Assembly: GCA_013331315.1 (NCBI GenBank)
Contig: DUGQ01000227.1
Span: 1 to 8,011 of the forward strand
Length of the DNA: 8,011 bases
Direction: 5' to 3'
Origin: Thermoplasmata archaeon
GTDB taxonomy: Archaea > Thermoplasmatota > Thermoplasmata > UBA10834
In this document: one piece after another, positions 1 to 6,048 of the stretch
Layout: each line of letters begins with the position of its first letter
How positions within the stretch are numbered: position 1 is the stretch's first letter
Translations under genes and position numbers: made by a program
The notes under the pieces: generated by a model
The model's database searches: none
What the model was told of the DNA's origin: nothing
What the model saw: only the letters and a program-made list of their open reading frames with translations

Positions 1-184
1 ACAGGGAAAGCCCCACGGCCCCGGCCACGAGGGCCAGGCCCGGCAGGGGCGGGGCAACTATCACCGCCACGCCGGTCTCGTCGGCGACGCCCTCGCACGC
101 CTTCGCGAGCGCGACAGACCTCGGGCCGCTCGACTCCAGATAGGTCTTGAAGTTGACCACAATCACGCGATCGGGCTCGGCCAA
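1..184 (-). CDS. tpiA: Triosephosphate isomerase, archaeal type (N-terminal 61 residues; continues beyond left edge)
   Basis: Partial gene read on the minus strand. It would interconvert glyceraldehyde 3-phosphate and dihydroxyacetone phosphate in the cytosol. The first residues read MAEPDRVIVVNFKTYLESSG. The VNFKTY stretch is the first beta strand of archaeal triosephosphate isomerase, with Asn11 and catalytic Lys13 in the N-x-K arrangement. A helix follows (ALAKACEGVADETG) and then a second strand (VAVIVAPPLPGL), both in family order. The chosen start is TTG at 184, because the sequence GAGGTGG (189-195) lies 4 bases upstream. An internal GTG at codon 7 is an alternative but has no ribosome binding site. 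The start is 9 bases after the fbp stop, so the two genes are almost certainly co-transcribed and probably translationally coupled. The phosphate-binding loop and catalytic glutamate lie outside the window. Confidence 0.88.
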   Translation of the reverse strand, partial: MAEPDRVIVVNFKTYLESSGPRSVALAKACEGVADETGVAVIVAPPLPGLALVAGAVGLSL

Positions 185-188
185 CGGA

Positions 189-195
189 CCACCTC
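189..195 (-). promoter_or_regulatory. Shine-Dalgarno sequence of tpiA, overlapping the fbp stop codon
   Basis: On the minus strand, GAGGTGG sits 4 bases before the TTG start of tpiA. Its first two bases are the GA of the TGA stop of fbp (194-196). This site decides the TTG start, and it implies that ribosomes finishing fbp can re-initiate on tpiA. The match to the archaeal 16S anti-Shine-Dalgarno (GGAGGTGAT type) is general knowledge. The coupling is inferred. Confidence 0.75.
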
Positions 196-1330
196 ATTCC
201 AGCGGCTGCATGCGCGGCTCGAGCTTCTTCAGTATCTCCGGGCGGGTCGTGTACTCGAGATCGTCGGGAGAGACGATTCCTGGCATGAACGGGCCGTGGC
301 CTCTCATGTATATCGATATCTCCATCGCCTTGTCCCTGACATGGTTCCACTCCGCGCCTGCGAAGTAATCCACAGGCTCGTGGACGCCGACTGGAGACCC
401 TGGGGTCTCTAGACCCTGTATCTTGCCGTTGCTGATCTGAATGCCCAGGGCGCAGACCCTCGGCGGCCCGTCGTGATAGGAAGGGTCCGAGCCGTCCACG
501 CCGCACGGATACCACGCGCCGTAGTGCGAACCGCGCATCCAACCAGCGACGAGCTGAGGGAACGCGAACGGCTGCAGGACCTCGCCCACCGCGGGGAGGC
601 CCGACTGGCATCTCACGAGCATGACCGGATCATCCTTTCCGACGTACTTGCCCGCGAGCATGTTCAGCTTCTCCGTCGACACCACCGCCGCGACCCCGAT
701 GTCGCGATGCTGCACTCGCTTGACCGCGAAACGGGTCGTGTCGCCCAGCAGGGCGAGGATGTCGTACATCTCCGCTGGAGAGCTCATCATGACCTTCTTG
801 TGGTCGACCACGTCCACGACCTCGACGTCGTACCCGAGGTGCGCTCTGGGGTCTATGACCAGGCCGGTCGTGGTGAACGGGTCCATGAATATCTTGGATA
901 TCGGGAGCGAGTAGGCGGATGGGCCGCACTTGTCCGCCATCAGGACGAGCATCGGCTCCGTGGGGCGCTCCTCGAACTCCATCTCCGCGGCTCCTGGGCC
1001 CTGGCCTCTGACGTTCCCGGAGAACGCGTCGGTGAGCAGGTCCTGGCCGGCGGCGTACAGCTTCATCTTCTTCGCTTCAGAGGCGGCCGTCATGAAGGCG
1101 TTCCAGGCGAGCTCGTGCACATCCTTGTTGTTCTCCCCGTTCCTGTGAGTCATCAACAGTTCCATGTCGTCGCCGCAGCGCGTCACATAGAAATCATCGA
1201 GGAGACCGGACTCGACCCCCTTCCTCAGGGTACTCCTGGCTACTTCCATCATGCTCGGATGTGGCTTCGAGTGGCCAGCCACCGAGCCCACGTCCGCTTT
1301 GATCAGCGAGACTGTGACCTTCTCTGGCAT
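194..1330 (-). CDS. fbp: Fructose-1,6-bisphosphate aldolase/phosphatase (class V, bifunctional)
   Basis: A 378-residue cytosolic enzyme of gluconeogenesis. It condenses dihydroxyacetone phosphate with glyceraldehyde 3-phosphate and then dephosphorylates the fructose 1,6-bisphosphate to fructose 6-phosphate in one active site that remodels between steps. Visible family motifs: KADVGS with Asp13 and His20 near the N-terminus, CGDDMEL with Asp54 and Asp55, GQDLL with Gln96, ADKCGP with Asp133 (magnesium and phosphate site), then AGKYVGKDDPV with Tyr229, Schiff-base Lys232 and Asp233-Asp234. Tyr341 in IYMRGHGPF probably corresponds to the mobile C-terminal tyrosine of the family. Length is normal. 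The ATG at 1330 has a strong ribosome binding site 7 bases upstream. The gene is first in a unit with tpiA, whose product supplies one of its substrates. One oddity is the C-terminal GPFMPG stretch, where I recall GPFEPHR in most homologues. Confidence 0.96.
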   Translation of the reverse strand: MPEKVTVSLIKADVGSVAGHSKPHPSMMEVARSTLRKGVESGLLDDFYVTRCGDDMELLMTHRNGENNKDVHELAWNAFMTAASEAKKMKLYAAGQDLLTDAFSGNVRGQGPGAAEMEFEERPTEPMLVLMADKCGPSAYSLPISKIFMDPFTTTGLVIDPRAHLGYDVEVVDVVDHKKVMMSSPAEMYDILALLGDTTRFAVKRVQHRDIGVAAVVSTEKLNMLAGKYVGKDDPVMLVRCQSGLPAVGEVLQPFAFPQLVAGWMRGSHYGAWYPCGVDGSDPSYHDGPPRVCALGIQISNGKIQGLETPGSPVGVHEPVDYFAGAEWNHVRDKAMEISIYMRGHGPFMPGIVSPDDLEYTTRPEILKKLEPRMQPLE

Positions 1331-1335
1331 TTGTG

Positions 1336-1346
1336 TTCCTCCACCT
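1336..1346 (-). promoter_or_regulatory. Shine-Dalgarno sequence of fbp
   Basis: On the minus strand this reads AGGTGGAGGAA, and the GGAGG core ends 7 bases before the ATG of fbp. It is a strong site and confirms the start. Confidence 0.75.
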
Positions 1347-1379
1347 ATGGTGTTGCAGTTGGCGGAATGAGGAGCATAC

Positions 1380-1391
1380 GATATATACTAA
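1380..1391 (-). promoter_or_regulatory. Probable TATA box of the fbp-tpiA unit
   Basis: Read on the minus strand, the sequence is TTAGTATATATC, the most AT-rich stretch in the intergenic region, preceded by a purine-rich GAGCGG that could act as the TFB-recognition element. It lies about 50 bases upstream of the fbp ATG. A start of transcription about 25 bases downstream would leave a leader of roughly 25-30 bases holding the Shine-Dalgarno. Position and composition fit an archaeal promoter, but the transcription start is inferred. Confidence 0.6.
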
Positions 1392-1444
1392 CCGCTCCGC
1401 GCGAGCCTGCTCGTGCTGCGCCGATGACATCACGCTGGGGCGTC

Positions 1445-1456
1445 ACGTTTTAAGTA
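1445..1456 (+). promoter_or_regulatory. Possible TATA box of the histidine kinase gene
   Basis: The AT-rich stretch ACGTTTTAAGTA lies about 95 bases upstream of the kinase ATG, facing away from the fbp promoter some 60 bases to its left. If used, transcription would begin near 1475-1480 and the leader would be about 65-70 bases, which includes the hairpin at 1483-1499. A second AT-rich patch, GATAAGTATTC (1467-1477), is an alternative that would give a shorter leader. I cannot choose between them from sequence alone. Confidence 0.4.
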
Positions 1457-1482
1457 GCAATCAACCGATAAGTATTCTGGGT

Positions 1483-1499
1483 GCGAGCGGTCGGCTCGC
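1483..1499 (+). other. Small GC-rich hairpin in the leader of the histidine kinase gene
   Basis: GCGAGC and GCTCGC form a perfect 6-base-pair inverted repeat around the 5-base loop GGTCG. It falls close to the expected transcription start of the kinase gene, between its putative TATA box and its ribosome binding site. It could be an operator half-site pair in DNA or a short RNA stem. No U-tract follows, so it is not a typical terminator. Confidence 0.4.
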
Positions 1500-1510
1500 G
1501 GGTCGGTTCG
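1489..1510 (+). repeat. Imperfect tandem decamer with 12-base period
   Basis: GGTCGGCTCG (1489-1498) is followed by GGTCGGTTCG (1501-1510), which matches at 9 of 10 positions with a 12-base period. The copies are followed at once by the palindromes TTCGAA (1507-1512, overlapping the second copy) and TCTAGA (1514-1519). The repeat lies in the untranslated leader or promoter-proximal DNA of the kinase gene and could bind a regulator. Chance similarity in GC-rich DNA is also possible. Confidence 0.35.
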
Positions 1511-1530
1511 AAGTCTAGACCGGGTCATGC

Positions 1531-1536
1531 AGGAGG
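1531..1536 (+). promoter_or_regulatory. Shine-Dalgarno sequence of the histidine kinase gene
   Basis: AGGAGG lies 9 bases upstream of the ATG at 1546 and supports that start. The nearer-upstream ATG at 1527 overlaps this site in another frame and is not a credible start. Confidence 0.7.
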
Positions 1537-1545
1537 AAGAAGAAC

Positions 1546-3483
1546 ATGGTCAAGACGCGCCTAGCGGAGGTGCTTCGGCTCAGGAAGGGCAGGTACGTCG
1601 ACGCCTGGACCGAGAGCGTGTGCCAGGCGAGTTCCAGATACAGGGAGAGACCCGCGGACGAGGTCAGGGAGAACCTCTCAGTCCTCGTCGAGTCGATCCT
1701 GACCCTCCTGGAGAAGGGTGACAAGAGCCCGCTCGAGAAGCGGATCGACTGGGTGACGGCCATGCGGGCGGACCTCGGATTCGGGCTCGAAGACACGGCG
1801 GTCGTGATATTCGCCGGAATCAAGGAGGGGATAGCCGTGCTCAAGGAGGAGTGCGAGGCCGAGGGACATCCCGCCGACTGCTTCCCCCTTGCGAACGAGC
1901 TGATGGAGGCCTTCTCGGTCGTGACCGTCCTTCACGCGAAGGCCTTCGAGGACATCAGGCGTAAGGAGTACGCGGCGAGGACCGTGAGCGACCTAGCCAA
2001 GACCTGCGAGTCGATGGACGAGGAATCCATTCTGGAGAAAGCAGTGAGGAGCATAGGCGAGAGCTTCCAGGTCAATGTCGCGATCACCGTCCTCCGGGAG
2101 GAGGAGGATCTCTTCTCCGCTCAAGCGGATGACGACGCGGACATCGAGGACGAGCTCGGGCTCGCGTGCGAAAGCGCGGTGCAGAGGGGGGAGATCGTCA
2201 GCTACGAACGGGCCGGGACATCCAAGCGTGTCACCGCGATCCCGATAGTGTCCAGAGGGGGCATAATAGGGGCGATCTCGATTGCGCCCGCCACCGATGA
2301 CGCGCTGTCGCAACACGACCTGAAGATGATAGAATCGATAGCGGAGCACATCGGGGTCGCGTGCGAGAACTCACGGCTGTACATGGGGGCGTCGAACGCC
2401 GCGGAGAAGCTAGCGGCGGAGAGGTCCCAGCTCTTCACGATCCTGAGCGGCCTCGAGGCGCACGTGTACGTCTCGGACATGGAGACCTACGACATCATGG
2501 CGGTGAACCGCAAGATGGAGGAGGTCTACGGCTCGAACCTCGTGGGCCGCAAGTGCTACGAAGCCCTCCAGAGCGGCATGGAGGGCCCATGCTCGTTCTG
2601 CACCAACGACCGGCTCCTCAGAGACGGCAGGCCGACAGGCCCGGTGGTCTGGAAGTTCAAGAACACAGTCACCGGGCGCTGGTACAACTGCATCGACAGC
2701 GCGGTGCTGTGGCCGAGCGGGAAGTACGTTAGGCTGGAGGCCGCCTTCGATGTCACGGACGCCGAGGAGGCGCGGATTGAGGCCGAGAACGTGAAGAACC
2801 TCCTGGAGCTCTACAACGACATCCTGCTGCACGACCTCGGGAACTTCGCCAGCACGAGTCTGGGATACCTCCAGATCGCGCTCGAGGGAGCCGCGCTCGC
2901 GGGCGAGGAGAGGAAGGCTATCCAGACGGCGCACGGACAAGTGGCCAAGTGCCGGGACCTCATCAACAAGGTCTCCGAGTTCTCGCAGGTGCTCACGATG
3001 GTGGACGACGCGAGGGAGGTCGTCGACCTCGAGGCGTTGGTGGACGAGACGGTGAACGACATCGAGACCATGCAGGCAGGGTCGATGCCCCCGGTGACCA
3101 AGACCTACGATTCCGCCGGTCGCAGGGTCAAGGTAGGCTCTTTCGCGAAGGACATCTTCATCAACATACTGGTGAACGCCGTGAAGTACGGCGAAGGGAA
3201 GGAGATAGAGGTCCGGATCGAGGACGACAGCATAGGTATGGCTCCGGCGTGGAGAGTCTCCGTGCTCGATCAGGGGCCGGGCATACCACCGAAGCAGAAG
3301 GAGCGACTGTTCAAACGGTACTCGAGACTCGAGGGCTCGAGGGGGACCAAGGGCATGGGCATCGGCCTGTCCCTTGCGAAGACGATCGCTGACAGATACG
3401 GAGGAGAGCTCCGGGTCGGCGACAGGGTTCCGGGGGACCACGCGAAGGGCGCGTGCTTCAGCGTGGTGCTGCCGAAGGCGTGA
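1546..3483 (+). CDS. Soluble sensor histidine kinase: RsbRD-like, GAF, PAS, HisKA-like and HATPase domains
   Basis: A 645-residue cytosolic kinase with no signal peptide or membrane segment. Residues about 8-140 resemble the helical RsbRD N-terminal domain (a globin-like fold seen in RsbR-type stress sensors). Residues about 146-280 form a GAF domain. A PAS domain (about 294-410) follows, carrying Cys337, the pair Cys349-Ser-Phe-Cys352, and Cys382. The phosphoacceptor is probably His429 in LLHDLGNF, an HD-x-x-N type motif like that of archaeal kinases. The ATP-binding domain (about 520-645) shows the N box with Asn544, the G1 box DQGPG (Asp575, Gly577, Gly579), an F-box-like FKRYSR, and the G2 box GMGIG (603-607). 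All catalytic boxes are intact, so it should be active. No response regulator is next to it, so it is an orphan kinase whose signal and partner are unknown. The cysteine-bearing PAS suggests redox, metal or ligand sensing, which is inference. Confidence 0.9.
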   Translation: MVKTRLAEVLRLRKGRYVDAWTESVCQASSRYRERPADEVRENLSVLVESILTLLEKGDKSPLEKRIDWVTAMRADLGFGLEDTAVVIFAGIKEGIAVLKEECEAEGHPADCFPLANELMEAFSVVTVLHAKAFEDIRRKEYAARTVSDLAKTCESMDEESILEKAVRSIGESFQVNVAITVLREEEDLFSAQADDDADIEDELGLACESAVQRGEIVSYERAGTSKRVTAIPIVSRGGIIGAISIAPATDDALSQHDLKMIESIAEHIGVACENSRLYMGASNAAEKLAAERSQLFTILSGLEAHVYVSDMETYDIMAVNRKMEEVYGSNLVGRKCYEALQSGMEGPCSFCTNDRLLRDGRPTGPVVWKFKNTVTGRWYNCIDSAVLWPSGKYVRLEAAFDVTDAEEARIEAENVKNLLELYNDILLHDLGNFASTSLGYLQIALEGAALAGEERKAIQTAHGQVAKCRDLINKVSEFSQVLTMVDDAREVVDLEALVDETVNDIETMQAGSMPPVTKTYDSAGRRVKVGSFAKDIFINILVNAVKYGEGKEIEVRIEDDSIGMAPAWRVSVLDQGPGIPPKQKERLFKRYSRLEGSRGTKGMGIGLSLAKTIADRYGGELRVGDRVPGDHAKGACFSVVLPKA

Positions 3484-3526
3484 TACGGCCGCGTCCGGTC
3501 GCAAACCGTGGCGACTCCGTGGGATG

Positions 3527-3540
3527 GAAAGGCTTATGCC
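3527..3540 (+). promoter_or_regulatory. Probable promoter of the acyl-CoA synthetase gene
   Basis: The sequence GGAAAGGCTTATGC, with a purine-rich element followed by CTTATG, resembles a BRE plus TATA arrangement and sits about 40-50 bases before the ATG at 3577. Transcription would begin near 3560. This argues that the real start is 3577 and not the in-frame ATG at 3508, which lies upstream of the box. Confidence 0.5.
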
Positions 3541-3576
3541 CGGAGATGTCGCTGTTCGACCGACGAGAGGGCGCAG

Positions 3577-4980
3577 ATGGGGATTGTCGAAGAGCTCCGG
3601 CCGATATTCTCTCCGAAGTCCATAGCCGTCATAGGCGCATCCAGAAGCCCTACGAAGCTCGGTTTTGAGATTCTCCAGAACATACTTGTCAACGGCTACA
3701 AGGGCAGGGTCATACCGATAAACCCGGAGACTCCGGATATACTCGGTCTCAGGGCGCTCCCGAGCGTTCTAGCGGTCAAGGAGGACATAGACCTAGCGAT
3801 AATCGTCGTCCCGGCGGAGTTCGTGCCGAAGGTCATGACGGAGTGCGCCAAGAAGAAGGTCAAGGGCGTGATCATCATCTCGTCCGGGTTCGGCGAGGTC
3901 GGGGAACACGGGAGACGCCTCGAGAAGGAAGTCCTGGACATCGCTGCCAAGGCGGGTATCAGGGTGGTGGGGCCGAACACGCTCGGCTACAAGGACCCTA
4001 TCGACAACCTCGACGCGGCGTTCGTGTTCGGTATGCCCAAACCGGGCGGCATCGCCCTCGTGAGCCAGAGTGGCGCACTGTGCGTGGGCATGATATACTA
4101 CGCCAACGGCGAACACATCGGCCTCTCAAGAGTCATATCCGTGGGGAACAAGGCGGACGTCGACGACGCGGACCTGATCGACTACTTGGACCAGGACAAG
4201 GCCACGAAGGTGATCGCGATGTACATCGAGGGCATAAAGGACGGGAACAAGTTCCTCGACTCCGCCCGGAGATGCAAGAAACCCATCGTGGCAATCAAGT
4301 CCGGACGCACCCCCGCGGGATCCGCGGCGGCATCGACCCACACGGGCTCGCTCAGCGGGTCGGACGTGGTGTACGACTCCGCGTTCAAGCAGGTGCACAT
4401 ACAGCGGGCCTACGACGTCGGCGAGCTGTTCGACTACGCGAGAGCCCTGGCGTACCAGCCGTGCGCGAAGGGGAACAGGGTTGGCATAATCTCCAACGGG
4501 GGCGGCGCCGGGATAATGATCGCAGACTGGTGCGAGTCGACCGGGCTGAAGGTGCCCGGGCTCGCGAAGAAGACCAAGGACGCGCTGACCCCGCACCTGC
4601 CGTCGATAACGACCGCCCGCAACCCTCTGGATGTCACCGGCGACGCCAGGTTCCACAGGTACTACGTCACGGGCAGCATCATGCTCGCGGTCCCGAACGT
4701 CGACGCCCTCATAATGACCTGCGTCCACGCGGGCATCGCGAGGCCCAGGGAGTACGTGGGGGCCGTGATCAAGCTCGTCGAGGAGAACAAGAACCTCAAG
4801 AAGCCGATCGTCGCCTGCTGGGTCGGCGGCCCGGAGATTGACGAGGTGGTCCAGGAGCTGCGGGTGAAGAACATCCCCGTATATCCCTCCGCCATGAGGG
4901 CCGCGAAGGCCGTCAAGTGCCTGTACGAGGAAGGGAGACGGCTCGAGCACGCTGGCCGCCGCAAGGCCTGCAAGAACTGA
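3577..4980 (+). CDS. acdA: ADP-forming acetyl/acyl-CoA synthetase, alpha subunit (stand-alone)
   Basis: A 467-residue cytosolic enzyme subunit of the NDP-forming acyl-CoA synthetase family, which converts acyl-CoA, ADP and phosphate into acid, CoA and ATP. It begins with a CoA-binding Rossmann domain (about 1-135; SIAVIGAS at 15-22). A succinyl-CoA-ligase-like domain follows (LVSQSGAL at 161-168), with the phosphate-carrying His255 in ASTHTGSLSGSD. A C-terminal ligase domain (about 300-455) has a glycine-rich NGGGAG loop near 306-311. His255 is very close to the position of the phosphohistidine in characterised alpha subunits. The usual Cys of the GPNC motif is Thr135 here. The length matches a free alpha subunit and there is no ATP-grasp part, so a separate beta subunit is required and is not in this window. 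An in-frame ATG at 3508 would add 23 arginine- and cysteine-rich residues unlike the family, so I reject it. Substrate (acetate, branched-chain or aryl acids) cannot be told. Confidence 0.92.
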   Translation: MGIVEELRPIFSPKSIAVIGASRSPTKLGFEILQNILVNGYKGRVIPINPETPDILGLRALPSVLAVKEDIDLAIIVVPAEFVPKVMTECAKKKVKGVIIISSGFGEVGEHGRRLEKEVLDIAAKAGIRVVGPNTLGYKDPIDNLDAAFVFGMPKPGGIALVSQSGALCVGMIYYANGEHIGLSRVISVGNKADVDDADLIDYLDQDKATKVIAMYIEGIKDGNKFLDSARRCKKPIVAIKSGRTPAGSAAASTHTGSLSGSDVVYDSAFKQVHIQRAYDVGELFDYARALAYQPCAKGNRVGIISNGGGAGIMIADWCESTGLKVPGLAKKTKDALTPHLPSITTARNPLDVTGDARFHRYYVTGSIMLAVPNVDALIMTCVHAGIARPREYVGAVIKLVEENKNLKKPIVACWVGGPEIDEVVQELRVKNIPVYPSAMRAAKAVKCLYEEGRRLEHAGRRKACKN

Positions 4981-5011
4981 TCGGCATCGGTCGCCGCTCG
5001 GGACGCTTCAG

Positions 5012-5024
5012 AAGGGTTTTATTC
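5012..5024 (+). promoter_or_regulatory. Probable TATA box of the EamA transporter gene
   Basis: AAGGGTTTTATTC lies in the 80-base gap after the acyl-CoA synthetase gene. With the usual spacing, transcription would begin about 5042-5048, giving either an almost leaderless TTG start at 5049 or a leader of roughly 15 bases before the ATG at 5061. The run of four T could also help terminate the upstream transcript. Confidence 0.55.
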
Positions 5025-5060
5025 GTCCTGTGCATCAACGGATGCTAGTTGGCACCGAAC

Positions 5061-6008
5061 ATGAGGACCCTGAACGTTTCAGTAGCAGCGCTGTCCGCCG
5101 TCGCCCTCTGGGGGTTGGCGTTCCCGCTGATCCAGAAAGGGCTCGAGTTCGCCTCGCCGATCATGCTGGGGTTCGTCAGGTTCGGGTTCGCCTCGCTCGC
5201 GCTGGGAGTGGTGCTCCTCGCCGCGTTTCCCGCGGCGGAAATCAAGAGGGTGGCGGTGGCCGAATGGAAGGCGCTCTCAGTCCTCGCCGCGCTGTACGTC
5301 ACCATACCCAATATCGCGCAGAACATCGGCCTGCAGAACGGCACATCGTCGGTCGCATGCGTAATACAGTCTTCAGGACCTGTGCTCACACTCATGTTCG
5401 CAGTTGCGCTCCTGGGGGAGAGCTTCACGAGGCGGAAGGTCGTCGGCACCATAATCGCCATTGGTGGGACGATCGCGCTCGTCACGAACGGAGGCATCTC
5501 GCTCGAGAACGAAGGTTTCGTCAGCAACGCCTTCATACTCGCGTCGGCCGTATCGTACGGCCTCGCATGGGTATCCGCGAAGAGGGTCTTGCAGCGCAAC
5601 CCACCCTTGCTGGTGATAGGCCTGGCGGTGATGATCGGCACGGGCTTCCTAGGCCTCTCCGTGCCTCTCGAGCAGGGGCTGAGGCTCGAGGTGACGGGGT
5701 TGGCGCTCTTGGACTTCGCAGTGTTGGGCGTCTTCTGCGCCGGCCTGTCGTCCGTGCTGTACCTCACGGCGCTTCGGGACGAGGAGGTGTCCCGCCTCGC
5801 GTTCTTCATCTATCTGATGCCGGTGTTCGCGTCTCTGTTCGCATGGTTGATCAGAGGGGAGATGGTCGAGGCCGTCACGATCGCATGCGCATTCGTCATC
5901 GTCGTAGGGATAGCCATCGCGACCCGTGAGAAGTCCTCCAGGTCAGGCGGGGGAGGACCCATACCCTCAGGCGCGGGACCGAGCCAGACCACGCCTGCAA
6001 AGAAGTAA
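5061..6008 (+). CDS. EamA/DMT-superfamily membrane transporter
   Basis: An integral membrane protein of 315 residues with about ten hydrophobic helices in two five-helix halves, the normal build of drug/metabolite exporters of the EamA family. The first helix carries the family's ALWGLAFPLIQKG stretch. The first half ends in the usual GTIIAIGGTIALV helix, preceded by the LGESFTRRKVVG loop. The second half begins near FVSNAFILASAVSYGLAWV and again ends in a helix after a short charged loop (RGEMVEA). The substrate cannot be predicted; relatives export amino acids, nucleotides or other metabolites. After the last helix comes a 25-residue tail rich in Gly, Ser and Pro, likely disordered and cytoplasmic. 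The start is uncertain: ATG at 5061 has no Shine-Dalgarno, and an in-frame TTG at 5049 would add four residues and be nearly leaderless. The gene appears to be its own transcription unit. Confidence 0.88.
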   Translation: MRTLNVSVAALSAVALWGLAFPLIQKGLEFASPIMLGFVRFGFASLALGVVLLAAFPAAEIKRVAVAEWKALSVLAALYVTIPNIAQNIGLQNGTSSVACVIQSSGPVLTLMFAVALLGESFTRRKVVGTIIAIGGTIALVTNGGISLENEGFVSNAFILASAVSYGLAWVSAKRVLQRNPPLLVIGLAVMIGTGFLGLSVPLEQGLRLEVTGLALLDFAVLGVFCAGLSSVLYLTALRDEEVSRLAFFIYLMPVFASLFAWLIRGEMVEAVTIACAFVIVVGIAIATREKSSRSGGGGPIPSGAGPSQTTPAKK

Positions 6009-6012
6009 ATAC
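6004..6012 (+). promoter_or_regulatory. Possible TATA box of aspS
   Basis: AGTAAATAC overlaps the TAA stop of the transporter gene and lies about 40 bases before the aspS start. This spacing suits an archaeal promoter giving a leader of about 15-20 bases. The alternative is readthrough from the transporter gene. Confidence 0.4.
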
Positions 6013-6035
6013 TCATGACCTGGTTACGCGGAAAA

Positions 6036-6043
6036 GGGTGAGG
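6036..6043 (+). promoter_or_regulatory. Shine-Dalgarno sequence that fixes the TTG start of aspS
   Basis: GGGTGAGG ends 5 bases before the TTG at 6049; its GGTGA core is 7 bases away. No in-frame ATG occurs near the N-terminus of the conserved protein, and the ATG at 6044 is in another frame. The TTG is therefore the most credible start. Confidence 0.6.
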
Positions 6044-6048
6044 ATGCT

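Noticed and set aside
473..1453. Long plus-strand open frame of 326 codons opposite fbp
   Set aside because: It lies antisense to a clearly conserved enzyme, its translation is rich in Arg, His and Val with no recognisable domain, and it extends across the fbp promoter. Long antisense frames are expected in GC-rich coding DNA.
1500..1526. tRNA T-arm-like stretch GGTCGGTTCGAAGTC
   Set aside because: The bases after TTCGAA do not pair with those before it as a T stem would, and no acceptor, D or anticodon stems can be drawn around it.
2410..3504. Minus-strand open frame of 364 codons opposite the kinase gene
   Set aside because: It mirrors the kinase codons, has low-complexity Arg/Leu/Val/His composition, no ribosome binding site and no known motif. 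It is a shadow of the real gene.
3508..3576. Upstream in-frame ATG that would extend the acyl-CoA synthetase by 23 residues
   Set aside because: The extension is rich in Arg and Cys, unlike the family's N-terminus, and the probable promoter (3527-3540) lies downstream of this ATG.
3843..4841. Plus-strand open frame of 332 codons inside the acyl-CoA synthetase gene
   Set aside because: The translation is dominated by Arg, Gly and His in the manner of a frame-shifted GC-rich gene, while the other frame matches a known family over its full length.
4981..5060. Terminator after the acyl-CoA synthetase gene
   Set aside because: No stable stem followed by a T-run is visible. The only T-run (5017-5020) is better explained as part of the next gene's TATA box.
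5045..5809. Minus-strand open frame of 254 codons opposite the transporter gene
   Set aside because: It is a Ser/Thr/Ala/Pro-rich shadow of a membrane protein gene, with no motif and no upstream signals.
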